NCBI RefSeq assembly: GCF_014644435.1
Contig: NZ_BMKR01000012.1
Location: 124,001 to 188,000 of the forward strand
From: Paenibacillus albidus
GTDB taxonomy: Bacteria; Bacillota; Bacilli; Paenibacillales; Paenibacillaceae
Direction: 5' to 3'
DNA length: 64,000 nt
Shown: positions 27,750-36,374 of the stretch, piece after piece
How positions within the stretch are numbered: position 1 is the stretch's first letter
Layout of the letters: each line of letters opens with the position of its first letter
Position numbers and translations under genes: made by a program
Notes under the pieces: model-generated
What the model was told of the DNA's origin: nothing
Database searches by the model: none
The model's input: the letters and a program-made list of their open reading frames with translations, nothing else

Positions 27750-28661
27750 TTATTCCTTGTTCCGGTTGCCCAGCGAAGCCCTCAGTACGCTAAGCACTTC
27801 CACAGTAACAGTCCTACTACCCAGCTCCCCATGAAAAACCACGCCCTGCCGCGCTCCGTGAAAATCCGAGCCGCCGGTCACCGCCAGGCCAAACTCCTTG
27901 GCCATGGCCAGATAACGTTCCTCCTCGGCAGGGCCGTGATCGGAATGATAGACCTCCATTCCCGCTAACCCCGACCGCTGAACAATGTCCCGAACCAGCC
28001 CGTCATCGCCATAAAGACCGGGATGGGCCAATACCGCAGCGCCGCCGGCTTCATTGATCCACTTGGCCGCTTCCTCCGGCGTGATTCGCGGAGGCGACAC
28101 AAAAGCTGCCGCTCCTTCAGCCAGGTAACGGTCAAAGGCATCCCGCATGTCCTTGGCTGCTCCCAGCCGGACCAGCTCATCGGCAATATGGGGCCTGCCG
28201 ACGCTCTCGTCCGGTTTCAGTTCACGTCCGAGGCCTGCAATAACACGCGGCAGCGTGATCTCTATCCCCAGCGCCCGGAGCTTCGCCAGTATGGCTTCAT
28301 TCCGCTGGTTACGGGTATTTCGCAGATCAGCCAGACGTGAGCGCAGCAGGGGGTCGTCAGGATCAATGTAATAACCCAGCACGTGAATATCTTTCCCGCC
28401 AGCGCGTGTGCTGATTTCTACACCGGGCACAACTGTAATCCCATACGTGCGTCCAGCTTCCAGAGCTTCAGCGATACCGGCTACCGTATCATGGTCGGTT
28501 ATCGCTACGGCAGCAAGACCCTTTTCCCGGGCCAGCCGCACATTCTCAGCCGGCGGCTGCATGCCGTCGGAAGCTTGGGTATGCGTATGCAGATCGCAGT
28601 CCCCGGAGAGAGGCTGCGTGCCGTTGTCCGCTTTTGTAGTCATTTTCAGATCCTTATCCAT
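27750..28661 (-). CDS. PHP-domain phosphoesterase
   Basis: A metal-dependent phosphoesterase of the PHP family, most like the YciV/TrpH group that acts on 3',5'-nucleoside bisphosphates and short RNA ends. Metal-binding motifs in order: DLHTHTQASDG, ITDHDTV, HVLGYYID, LAHPG and SDFHG. The start is set at MDKDLK (28661), 8 nt after GGAGGT, giving about 303 residues. The open frame extends 39 codons upstream into the preceding GNAT gene without a ribosome site. It overlaps the end of that gene by 8 nt. The exact substrate cannot be told from sequence. Confidence 0.85.
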   Translation of the reverse strand: MDKDLKMTTKADNGTQPLSGDCDLHTHTQASDGMQPPAENVRLAREKGLAAVAITDHDTVAGIAEALEAGRTYGITVVPGVEISTRAGGKDIHVLGYYIDPDDPLLRSRLADLRNTRNQRNEAILAKLRALGIEITLPRVIAGLGRELKPDESVGRPHIADELVRLGAAKDMRDAFDRYLAEGAAAFVSPPRITPEEAAKWINEAGGAAVLAHPGLYGDDGLVRDIVQRSGLAGMEVYHSDHGPAEEERYLAMAKEFGLAVTGGSDFHGARQGVVFHGELGSRTVTVEVLSVLRASLGNRNKE

Positions 28662-29253
28662 GTATGGTACCTCCGTCTGAAATCCTATGGCTTTCGGCTG
28701 CTGCCCACTCTTCCCGCAGAATGCCCATTTTGATGGCGTCAAAATACTCACCGCGCACGATACGCGCCTTCCGAACACGCGCTTCCTCGATCATCCCGCA
28801 TCTTGCCGCCAGCCTTATCATACGCTCATTGCCAGACCAAGTCCCAATACCCAAACGCACCGTATCAAGTGAATTGAATAGATATCCCATCCACAACCGA
28901 AAAGCTTCTGTACCATATCCCCCTGACCAGTAGTTGGAATCGTAGATTACAATACCGATCTCGAACCAATTGGTGACCTCAGAGACCCAGTATCGTCCTA
29001 CGGTCCCTTTAAGTTCACCTTCAATCTCAATCATCAGATGATTGCGTGGCATGTCCGTGCCTGTTAGCACTACCTCAGGTTCGTATTTCCTGGCAAATTC
29101 TTTGTAGCTGATCCATTCTTGAGTCCTATAAGGTCCGTTCCATTTCAAATGTTCGCGGTCATCGGACTCATAGCAGTGAAAATACATTTCATGGATGTCC
29201 GCTTCCGTAATATCACGCAAAGTAACCTTTTCTCCAATCAGTTGAATACTCAC
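28654..29253 (-). CDS. GNAT-family N-acetyltransferase (RimJ/RimL type)
   Basis: About 199 residues. The N-terminal VTLRDITEADI strand and the C-terminal pattern NERMIRLAARCGMIEEAR-RKARIV mark the acetyltransferase fold that modifies protein N-termini or small amines. EIGIVIYDSNYWSGGYGTEAFRLW is the acetyl-CoA-binding part, divided here by variation at the glycine loop. The start is the GTG at 29253, 6 nt after GGAGGGAG; the open frame begins seven codons earlier without a site. Substrate unknown. Translationally coupled to the PHP gene. Confidence 0.82.
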   Translation of the reverse strand: MSIQLIGEKVTLRDITEADIHEMYFHCYESDDREHLKWNGPYRTQEWISYKEFARKYEPEVVLTGTDMPRNHLMIEIEGELKGTVGRYWVSEVTNWFEIGIVIYDSNYWSGGYGTEAFRLWMGYLFNSLDTVRLGIGTWSGNERMIRLAARCGMIEEARVRKARIVRGEYFDAIKMGILREEWAAAESHRISDGGTIHG

Positions 29254-29274
29254 TTTTCTCCCTCCAAGCCTCAA

Positions 29275-30177
29275 TTACGTCTCTTCACTCGTATGCTGGC
29301 GCAAAAAAGTCAGAAACGTCACCGCCGAAATCGGCAGCAGCGTGGACTTTAAATGGATCGCATAAAATTGTCTTTTGAAGGAGGCATCCGAAATGTTGAC
29401 GATTTTGAGCAGACCGAGGGCTACCTCATGTTTGACTGAAGAGGTGGAGATCATGGTGATGCCCAGGCCCGCCTCCACTGCGGACTTTACCGCACCGGTA
29501 CTCCCAAGCTCCATAACCACTGTCATTGCTGCCGGATCAAGGCCTTTAGCCAGCATCTGCTCCTCCATGACACGCCGCGTCCCGGAGCCCCGCTCACGCA
29601 GCACAAACGGATGGCGGAGCGCTTCCTCAAGTGTAACCTCATTCTGGTCTGCGAGCGGATGTTCCGCCGGCACAATTAACTTCAGCTCATCCCCCATAAC
29701 CGGCTCAATGACCATATCGGGATGAGTTACCGGAGCTTCGATCAGTCCAAAGTTCAACTGATGTTTGTTGATTTCCTCCATAATTTGCGTGGTGTTCATC
29801 ACTTTCATCATAATGGATATATTGGGATATTCTTTTCCGAAAGGACCCAGCAGCCGGGGAAGCACATATTCGCCGATCGTCAGACTGGCTCCCAGCTGCA
29901 GCCGCCCCTCCAGCATATGCGTAAATGCGGACATCGCAAGATCCGTCTCCCGCATCAGCTGAATACTGCGCAGCGCGAAGGGCATCAGTGTTTGCCCGGC
30001 CTCGGACAATACAATTTTTTTGGTGGAACGGTTGAAGAGTTTCGTGCCGAAATAATCCTCCAGTGCCTGCACCTGCATGGTCACCGCCGGCTGCGTCATA
30101 TGCAGCGTCTGGGCTGCCGCCGAGAAGCTGCCGCGCTCGGATACCGTATAAAAGATATGTAGCTGATGAAAATTCAT
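29275..30177 (-). CDS. LysR-family transcriptional regulator
   Basis: The 300 residues start with the LysR winged helix-turn-helix (MNFHQLHIFYTV, GSFSAAAQTLHMTQPAVTMQ, LFNRSTKKIVLSEAG). A periplasmic-binding-like effector domain follows, with FGLIEAPV and a GSGTRRVMEE loop. It resembles the CysL-like branch, which often governs sulfur or one-carbon genes, but no divergent target gene is present; the neighbour on one side is GNAT/PHP and on the other a gene of unknown role. Effector and target are unknown. Confidence 0.88.
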   Translation of the reverse strand: MNFHQLHIFYTVSERGSFSAAAQTLHMTQPAVTMQVQALEDYFGTKLFNRSTKKIVLSEAGQTLMPFALRSIQLMRETDLAMSAFTHMLEGRLQLGASLTIGEYVLPRLLGPFGKEYPNISIMMKVMNTTQIMEEINKHQLNFGLIEAPVTHPDMVIEPVMGDELKLIVPAEHPLADQNEVTLEEALRHPFVLRERGSGTRRVMEEQMLAKGLDPAAMTVVMELGSTGAVKSAVEAGLGITMISTSSVKHEVALGLLKIVNISDASFKRQFYAIHLKSTLLPISAVTFLTFLRQHTSEET

Positions 30178-30205
30178 GCTTTGCTGCTCCTTCTTGTACG
30201 AATGT

Positions 30206-30235
30206 CAAAAAAAGAACACACGGCTAAGCCGCATG
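30206..30235 (-). terminator. terminator of the 155-residue gene
   Basis: Minus strand: CATGCGGC-tta-GCCGTGTG (two G-T or mismatched positions) then TTCTTTTTTTGAC. Confidence 0.65.
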
Positions 30236-30259
30236 CCTTCTTGTCGTGTATGAACCAAG

Positions 30260-30727
30260 CTATCTGCGCTTACGCCTTCGCTTCATCAGCTTGATCCGGC
30301 GGGAATTCCGCAGCCACGTATAATAACTCCGCAGTTCCCGCAGCTGGGGGGTCAGCGATACTTTGCCCAGGAACGAAACAACAATCATGCTGTAAAGGGG
30401 TTGTCCCGAGAGGCTTTTTTCGTCTTCCAGCTTGTTGAACTCGGCAATCATGACCAGATCGTCGTCAATCAAGTATGCATTATACTCGCTGTGCGAATAG
30501 GCTTTGATCCGCTTTTGCTTGAGACATTGCCACATCCATGCGGCAATCTCTTCCCCGGCATCACTGCTGTCCAGACTGATCCGGTCCATATACCGGCTTT
30601 TGGCGTGGTTCGAAATTACAATATTGGCGACCCTGTAGTTATTCAGCATGAGGTGAAAGGGCTCATACGTCCCCCATCGCTCCGTACCCTTGCCGCGCAT
30701 CATCATCAACTCCACCGTGGCATGCAC
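30260..30727 (-). CDS. conserved-looking basic protein of unknown function
   Basis: The 155 residues are not recognised. Visible: HAKSRYMDRIS near the middle, DDLVMIAEFNKLE, a hydrophobic strand YSMIVVSFLGKVSLTP and a very basic end (SRRIKLMKRRRKRR) typical of nucleic-acid or ribosome contact. Codon use matches neighbours. Several in-frame ATGs near the start (30727, then the MMM at about residues 8-10) make the exact N-terminus uncertain. It has its own terminator. It could be a small RNA-binding or toxin-like protein, but no motif settles that. Confidence 0.6.
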   Translation of the reverse strand: MHATVELMMMRGKGTERWGTYEPFHLMLNNYRVANIVISNHAKSRYMDRISLDSSDAGEEIAAWMWQCLKQKRIKAYSHSEYNAYLIDDDLVMIAEFNKLEDEKSLSGQPLYSMIVVSFLGKVSLTPQLRELRSYYTWLRNSRRIKLMKRRRKRR

Positions 30728-31018
30728 TTATTGTTGTCATCTTACCTTATTGCTGCAGGTTGTTCAAGCTAAGCGGCCGCGAATAGCGCATTGCTTGCAC
30801 GTGTATGAACAAAATCACCCTACGGTTGAATAACAACTCGGAGCTTACGATGCCCTAATTGTTGTACAACAGACAAGAGGCAACATTATCATCATTTGGC
30901 TTGCTTAGCACTCACACTGTTGTAAAACGTGCATAACTCTCGCCCATATAGCGTGGTTAAGACCCTTGTTGTACTTTGCGATTGTGCGGGGGTCCTTCTG
31001 CGGACACGATGAGCTCCC

Positions 31019-31076
31019 TTCACGATCTATCCGCGGCTGATTCGGTCTCTTCACGATCTATCCGCCGCTGATGCGG
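31019..31076. repeat. two tandem 27-bp direct repeats, period 31
   Basis: TTCACGATCTATCCGC-GCTGAT-CGG occurs at 31019 and 31050 with two differences, separated by TCTC. Role unknown. Confidence 0.7.
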
Positions 31077-31357
31077 ACAGGAAATCCCTTATTGGGGAGG
31101 ATTCGTCGATTCTGCAGGACTTACGGACAGAGATTCCGCTAATTGCCCCCTCTCCCCTCATTCCAGGCTCAAATGAACGATATAACGGCTTCTGAGTCCG
31201 GATTCGCCAGGAAAGTAGACTTTTTCACAAAATAAGGGCTTCTCTGTCCGCTTCACTCCGCTGATAGAACCCAATCCCCCTGCACCGCCTATTTCATCTG
31301 AAGCTTCCAGGATATCCACATTTTTGGGCATTGTATAATTTCCTATGTATCCAAAAA

Positions 31358-31381
31358 AACAGGCGCCATGGGCGCCTGTCA
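31358..31381 (-). terminator. terminator downstream of ylbG
   Basis: On the minus strand ACAGGCGCCCATGGCGCCTGT forms a perfect GC-rich stem followed by a run of seven T. Classic rho-independent terminator. Confidence 0.85.
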
Positions 31382-31393
31382 GAACCAGCCTCG

Positions 31394-31657
31394 TTACAAT
31401 CCGTAATAGCGGGACTTGTCCGGTCCGTTGCTGGTGTATTCCGTCTTAAGTTCGTTACGGTATGATCTTTCGATCTTGCGTACGTAGGACAGCCTGCGGA
31501 CATTCTTCATGACTTCCTCGGCACGATCCGAATTCACATACATAACCGCGTAGTGCATCTTGCGGGAGACGTAATGCAAGGTGCCGTATTTCTCCAGGTT
31601 GCGCGCCGCCTTGACGTCGCTCACCCAAACTATATATCCTGTGCGTTCCGCAAACAT
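31394..31657 (-). CDS. ylbG: YlbG-family protein (DUF2129)
   Basis: A small conserved protein of unknown function. From MFAERTGYIVWVSD the 87 residues align well with the YlbG pattern (WVxxxKxxRxLxKYGxLHYVSxKMxYxVxYV, then VRRLSYVRKIERSYR). The open frame continues 72 codons upstream through ricF, but the family starts at this Met, so I use 31657. It lies 40 bp downstream of ricF, as ylbF-ylbG do in B. subtilis. Confidence 0.85.
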   Translation of the reverse strand: MFAERTGYIVWVSDVKAARNLEKYGTLHYVSRKMHYAVMYVNSDRAEEVMKNVRRLSYVRKIERSYRNELKTEYTSNGPDKSRYYGL

Positions 31658-31697
31658 AAGCTCATCCGCCTTTCTGTCTCTCTTGCCCCGGGGCAGC

Positions 31698-32135
31698 TTA
31701 TCCGCAGGAGCATTTCCCGCCGCTGCCGCATCCGCCTTTGGGCGATGGGTCGTTGCTGGGAACTTTGATGCTGTCCGATACGGAAAAAGCAATCGCTTCC
31801 GACATCGAATGCAGTATTTCATCCAGGGTCTTCTCCGCCTGCTTAAAGCGGACAACCTCCTCGAACTGCTCAAGCTCAGCCTCTACTGCCGACACTTCAT
31901 CCTTGGCCGAATGATAATTCGGGTGGAAATGTCCAAAACGCTGGGTCTCTTCAAAGAGCTCCTTTTTCTGGTGAAGCCGTTTGACCATGGCCTGGATGGC
32001 GGGGTTCTGATCTACCCGGCCTTTCCAGTATAAGTAATCCGATACCTCGGCGGATTGATTAATCATGTCGCCCAATTCATAGGCGTATGTCAGCACTTCG
32101 GCCATATCGACCGTATTTATTTCCGCTACGCTCAT
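31698..32135 (-). CDS. ricF: RicF (YlbF/YmcA-family regulator)
   Basis: A subunit of the RicA-RicF-RicT complex, which in B. subtilis promotes mRNA processing and the phosphorelay leading to sporulation, competence and biofilm. The 145 residues are helical, with RFGHFHPNYHSAKDEV and KAEKTLDEIL-type blocks. The C-terminus ends GGCGSGGKCSCG; Cys136, Cys142 and Cys144 match the iron-sulfur cysteines known for RicF. The start is at MSVAEI, not the open-frame Met 12 codons earlier. The partner genes ricA and ricT are not in the window. Confidence 0.87.
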   Translation of the reverse strand: MSVAEINTVDMAEVLTYAYELGDMINQSAEVSDYLYWKGRVDQNPAIQAMVKRLHQKKELFEETQRFGHFHPNYHSAKDEVSAVEAELEQFEEVVRFKQAEKTLDEILHSMSEAIAFSVSDSIKVPSNDPSPKGGCGSGGKCSCG

Positions 32136-32208
32136 GAACTTCAACTCTTTTCTACGTGAATGTTCTACCATTTCCAGTAGACTTTCCTATCATAACATAA
32201 CCGGTTGC

Positions 32209-34083
32209 TCAAGCAGAAGAGGAATTTCTGCAGCCGGCCGGAATCATCAGCTTCATTTCCTTCCAGTCCGCTGCCGAAAGCCCGGCCTCCTCCGCATCGC
32301 TTTCACCGGCCCGCAGGATATACCCGCTTACCCTCCAGGGGTTCCGGGTGATTCTTTCGGGAATCAAATCCACCCGCTCGTCACCGAGCACAATTTGGAC
32401 CCGTATGCCCCACTCCACCGCCTGCTCCATTATTTTTTGCGCAGTAGTGGTATGATACACCCGCCAATCCCTGCTCCACATCGCTGGCACTCCGGCCACT
32501 CCCGGCAGCAGCTCCTCCATGGATTCAGGGGAGACGGACGTCCCGGGGCAGAATTCAGCCCCAGCACCATACAGCCCGCAGTCCAGACCTGAATCCGGGA
32601 TCTTATAAACATCGGCAGCTGCGGCTTCCTTGCCGAGATACAGCGGAATTCTCGGCGTATCCGCATCCTGCTGCCCTTCTATCAAGCGCGGCGGAGCCAT
32701 TCCGGCTGCAGCCAGCTCTTGACGAACCCGGGCCACCTCCCCGGAGCTTACAGCAAAATGAAGCGGTCCCAGGCGGCTTAAGCTCTGCTGCAGGCGCGGA
32801 TGGCCGGCAATAACCTCTGCATCTTCTGCATGACGGCAAGCCAGCACGATAACCTCGGCCAATACGGTCCGGCCCATCCCTCTGGCCCACTGCTCCAGAG
32901 ACTGCTTAACGCCTTGCGGCAGTCCACCTGCTGCCAGCCTGTTCAGCCAGGAAATAATGTCGTCCGCAGCCAGCCCCAGATCGGCTGCAGCCGCAAACTT
33001 CTCCCGGGTCAGTCGAAAGACCCACATCCCCTCCCACTGCCGCAGCTCGGCGCAGCACGCCAGGGTCCAGCGGACGGTGTAAGGAACTCCGGGAGGAACA
33101 AGGACTTCGAAATCCGGCTGAACCATAAGCATGGAAGCATCTTCATCCTGGAGGAGCAACGCCTGGGGGGCACCACTGGACAACTGCGGCTTCGCTGCTG
33201 TCCACCGGAAGCAAGGCGCACCGCTGCGAAGCTCTCCGGTCTCGCACCACCCGAAGCTGGCCAGTCCCTGCAGCCAGCTTAGACTTGCGGCCTCCAGACT
33301 GCCGCCGCCTGATTCGGCAGCGGCAAGTCCCGAAGCCGTCATCCATTCCAGAACCTCCCCCAGCACGAACCACTCGCCTGGTACAAACCGGGGGGCCGAT
33401 ATCAATACCCTCAAATGCTGCTCTGCCGGTCTGGCACTGCCATAACGGTTCAGCACACTCTCATAGAGAATGGTATTCATCCCGTCCTCACTGAGCCGGA
33501 GCCACTTCTCCAGTACAGCAGGCTGCAAAGAATATGCTGTGCCGGCCCGCTCTAGAAGACCAAGTGTCAGCATAAGATCTATGGCAACGGCAGTATGGAG
33601 CGGATACGGTCCGTCCAAGGCCGTGGAAACAGACAAACCTATCAGCTGCTCGCCCCTGAAAGACAGCTGCTCTGCCAGACGGTTGAGGTTTTTTTTGTGG
33701 ATACTGCCTTTGCCCGTCAGCGGCAGCCCTTCGCGGCCCGTATACAGCAGTGCCCGGAACAGATCCGCCGCCAGCCCCGGTCCGGCTTCAGCAGTGATTC
33801 GTATTTGACTGTCAGCGGCGGACGGCGGCTCATAGGGGAAGAAGCTCTGCTGAATGAGGGGCAGCTTTTCTGCCGGTATCTGATACAATCGCTCTCCCCA
33901 TACTTTCTGGCGCAATTGCAGGACTCCCGCGTCCAATAGTTCGGCTATAGCCAGTTTATGTTCTGCCCGGCACAGATTCTGCGGCCGCAATCTGTCGGCT
34001 TTGTCTGCGGGAAAAGGCAACGCGGCATGAGCCGCACAGATCCGCTGCAGCACTTCACTTCCTTCCGGGGACAAGGGTCTCAA
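32209..34083 (-). CDS. helicase-associated protein (XPB partner, Helicase_C_3-like)
   Basis: The 624 residues have no ATPase motifs. The central part (MVQPDFEVLVPPGVPYTVRW, AELRQWEGMWVFRLTREKF, then LPQGVKQSLEQWA) matches the pattern of the XPB/Ssl2-type helicase-associated domain (Helicase_C_3). It occurs beside XPB genes in several bacteria, e.g. next to the XPB gene of Mycobacterium tuberculosis. The N-terminal third looks like winged-helix repeats (LLDAGVLQLRQKV, LGLLERAG). The start is TTG, sharing TTGA with the XPB stop, so the two proteins are made together. A scaffold or DNA-binding partner of the helicase is a reasonable inference. Confidence 0.78.
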   Translation of the reverse strand: MRPLSPEGSEVLQRICAAHAALPFPADKADRLRPQNLCRAEHKLAIAELLDAGVLQLRQKVWGERLYQIPAEKLPLIQQSFFPYEPPSAADSQIRITAEAGPGLAADLFRALLYTGREGLPLTGKGSIHKKNLNRLAEQLSFRGEQLIGLSVSTALDGPYPLHTAVAIDLMLTLGLLERAGTAYSLQPAVLEKWLRLSEDGMNTILYESVLNRYGSARPAEQHLRVLISAPRFVPGEWFVLGEVLEWMTASGLAAAESGGGSLEAASLSWLQGLASFGWCETGELRSGAPCFRWTAAKPQLSSGAPQALLLQDEDASMLMVQPDFEVLVPPGVPYTVRWTLACCAELRQWEGMWVFRLTREKFAAAADLGLAADDIISWLNRLAAGGLPQGVKQSLEQWARGMGRTVLAEVIVLACRHAEDAEVIAGHPRLQQSLSRLGPLHFAVSSGEVARVRQELAAAGMAPPRLIEGQQDADTPRIPLYLGKEAAAADVYKIPDSGLDCGLYGAGAEFCPGTSVSPESMEELLPGVAGVPAMWSRDWRVYHTTTAQKIMEQAVEWGIRVQIVLGDERVDLIPERITRNPWRVSGYILRAGESDAEEAGLSAADWKEMKLMIPAGCRNSSSA

Positions 34084-35783
34084 AGCACATTCTCCTCTCC
34101 ATACGCCGCTGTTCTCACTGCGTACTCATATCCTTGTTCTGTCAGAAACAACCGCCGGCGCAGAGCGAAATCCTGTTCCCGGCTGTCTGCGGTGACCAGG
34201 GTATAGAAATAGGCCCGGTTCCCGCCTGCTTTCGGACGCAGAATACGGCCCAGCCGCTGCGCCTCCTCCTGCCGGGAACCAAAGGCGCCGGACACCTCAA
34301 TCGCTACGGAAGCATCAGGCAGATTAACCGCAAAGTTCGCCACCTTGGATACAATCAGCACCTCAATCCGCCCTTCATTAAAAGCTGCGTACAGCCGGTT
34401 TCTCTCTTCCTGCGGGGTTTTCCCGGTAATTAAGGGGGCCCGGATATATTCGGCCAGCTGGTCCAGCTGGTCAAGATACTGGCCGATAACCAGAACGGCA
34501 GCCCCGCGGTGCGCTTTCACCAGTTGGGCCACCAGAGCCCTTTTTGCCGGATTGGCTGCGGCCAGGCGAAATTTCTCTTTCCCCTCCGCATATAAATATT
34601 GGCGCCGCAGCACCGGTTCCATAGGCACAGCTATTTCAATGCACTCTACCGAAGCAATCCAGCCCTGCCGTTCGAGCATCTTCCAGGGCATATCATAGCG
34701 TTTAGGGCCGATTAAAGAGAACACATCCCCTTCCCTGCCATCCTCCCTTACCAGGGTAGCCGTCAGCCCCAGGCGCCGCGTGGCCTGAATCTCCGCTGTA
34801 GCCCGGAACACCGGAGCGGGCAGCAAATGTACTTCATCGTAGATGATCAAGCCCCAGTTCCGCTCATTGAACAGATTCATATGGACAAAGGGCCCTCCTT
34901 TGGAGCGGCGGTGTGTCAATATCTGATACGTTGCCACAGTTACCGGCCGCACCTGGCGCCTTTCGCCCGAATATTCGCCGATCTCTTCATCCTGCAGCTG
35001 TGTCCGTTCCCGCAGCTCTTCTATCCACTGCCTGACCGAAGTGGCATTTGATGTCAGAATCAACGTTTCGCATTGCAGGCTTTCCAGTACTCCTATTCCG
35101 ACGACCGTTTTTCCGGCCCCGCAGGGCAGTACAACTACCCCGCTGCCTCCCATGCCGCCTTCACCCTGAAACCGCTGAAGCGCCTCCTGCTGATAGGGAC
35201 GCAGTTCAAAAGAACCGTCATTGCCTTTCCCGCCCCGGTCAGGTCTCCGCCATTCCACGCTTAACCGCTGTCCTTTATGATAGCCGGCATAATCCAGCAC
35301 CGGATAACCCAGCCGGGTCAGCTCCTGCTTCAGCTTGCCGCGTGAGGCAACACAACAGTCACACTCCGCAGGCCCGCTCCGCGTAAGCCCTATTTCTGTC
35401 CAGCCGGGCTGCTGCTCCAGCTCATCGAGAAGTGCCGCAGCTTCGGCCCGCAGCGTAAGCCGGTCAGGCTGATCGACATGCCTGTGCAGAGTCAATTGGC
35501 CATATCTGGACAGCAGCAAGCTGATCTCCTCTTGAAGCCCTGCCGGCACCCCCCAGCGTGCGAGCCTGGCTAGCGTTGAGTTGATTTGCTCAGCGGTCTG
35601 CCCAAGCGCCGCCGCATGCCAGAGCGACAACGGTGTAATCCGGTAAGTGTGGTAGAGCGAAGGGCTCTTGCTGAGCTCTGCGAACGCGGCCAGCTCTTCC
35701 CTGGCCGTCTCAAATCCGGGATGAGCACATTCCAGCAGCAGGGTCCGGTCTCTCTGCACAATAATGGCACCTGAAGCTTCCAT
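34080..35783 (-). CDS. XPB-type DNA repair helicase
   Basis: A superfamily 2, 3'-5' DNA helicase or translocase of the XPB/ERCC3 group. The 567 residues have an N-terminal DNA-damage-recognition-like region, a Q-motif area (FELRPYQQEALQRF), Walker A LPCGAGKT and a DEVH box. GLTATLVRED (motif III) and the second lobe with VLIVSKVANFAVNLPDA and RQEEAQRLGRILRPK (motifs V-VI) follow. The ATG follows AAGGAGG. Bacterial XPB proteins unwind or translocate on DNA; their repair pathway is poorly known. It is coupled to the helicase-associated gene downstream. Confidence 0.9.
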   Translation of the reverse strand: MEASGAIIVQRDRTLLLECAHPGFETAREELAAFAELSKSPSLYHTYRITPLSLWHAAALGQTAEQINSTLARLARWGVPAGLQEEISLLLSRYGQLTLHRHVDQPDRLTLRAEAAALLDELEQQPGWTEIGLTRSGPAECDCCVASRGKLKQELTRLGYPVLDYAGYHKGQRLSVEWRRPDRGGKGNDGSFELRPYQQEALQRFQGEGGMGGSGVVVLPCGAGKTVVGIGVLESLQCETLILTSNATSVRQWIEELRERTQLQDEEIGEYSGERRQVRPVTVATYQILTHRRSKGGPFVHMNLFNERNWGLIIYDEVHLLPAPVFRATAEIQATRRLGLTATLVREDGREGDVFSLIGPKRYDMPWKMLERQGWIASVECIEIAVPMEPVLRRQYLYAEGKEKFRLAAANPAKRALVAQLVKAHRGAAVLVIGQYLDQLDQLAEYIRAPLITGKTPQEERNRLYAAFNEGRIEVLIVSKVANFAVNLPDASVAIEVSGAFGSRQEEAQRLGRILRPKAGGNRAYFYTLVTADSREQDFALRRRLFLTEQGYEYAVRTAAYGEENVL

Positions 35784-35808
35784 TTCATCTCCTCCTTACC
35801 CAACTTAG

Positions 35809-35841
35809 AAAAAGCCCACCTCCGGCTGCCGGACATGAGCT
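35809..35841 (-). terminator. terminator downstream of the CBS gene
   Basis: Minus strand AGCTCATGTCCGG pairs imperfectly with CCGGAGGTGGGCT, then TTTTCTAAG. It separates the CBS gene from the XPB pair. Confidence 0.55.
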
Positions 35842-35858
35842 CCCCACTTTCATATGAT

Positions 35859-36302
35859 TTAATGCAAATGCTGCTGCTGTGAAATTCCGCTCAGTGCTTC
35901 TCCGGCCTCATCCGCAAAAGAATGATGAACCGCCAGATCGCCAATGGATACGATCCCGATCAGTTTCTTGCCGCTGACAACAGGCAGGCGGCGGATCTGG
36001 CCCACAGCCATCAGCCGGGCGGCCTCATCCACGGAAATCTCTTCGGAAACCGAACGGACATCCGAAGTCATTACCTTCTCCACTGCGGCAGAGCCGGAGT
36101 GCTTGTCTGCATACCCGCGGAGTACAAGGTCCCGGTCCGTGATAACGCCGATCAGAATCTGATCCTCTTCCGACTGGACCACTGGAATAAAACCGGTGTC
36201 ATGATCTTTCATCTTGACGGCAACTTCGTATATATTATCATTCAAAGTAACCGATACCGGATTCGGGGTCATAACCTCTTTAACCGTTTTGCTGTTTGTC
36301 AT
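35859..36302 (-). CDS. two-CBS-domain protein
   Basis: The 147 residues form one CBS pair: VKEVMTPNPVSVTLNDNIYEVAVKMKDHDTG and a GVITDRDLVLRGYA turn, then VEKVMTSDVRSVSEEISVDEAARLM with RRLPVVSGKKLIGIVSIGDLA. Such proteins bind adenosine nucleotides and act as sensors, but no effector domain is attached. Similar stand-alone proteins are common in Bacillota, some stress-induced. It appears monocistronic. Confidence 0.88.
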   Translation of the reverse strand: MTNSKTVKEVMTPNPVSVTLNDNIYEVAVKMKDHDTGFIPVVQSEEDQILIGVITDRDLVLRGYADKHSGSAAVEKVMTSDVRSVSEEISVDEAARLMAVGQIRRLPVVSGKKLIGIVSIGDLAVHHSFADEAGEALSGISQQQHLH

Positions 36303-36374
36303 GAAAGAGCCTCCTGTCTAAATTTCCATGTTACGGAAATAGGTTCTCCCTCATAGGCTTGAATTATACGGAGC

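Larger units (their letters stand above)
30728..31393. other. 666-bp non-coding region with short repeats
   Basis: No convincing gene on either strand. It contains the 12-bp palindrome TGTTGTACAACA (30860-30871) and two direct copies of a 27-bp unit beginning TTCACGATCTATCCGC (31019-31045 and 31050-31076, two mismatches). Several GTCCG/CGGACA-rich stretches up to about 31270 look like dispersed Paenibacillus intergenic repeats. The right end carries the ylbG terminator. Confidence 0.6.
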
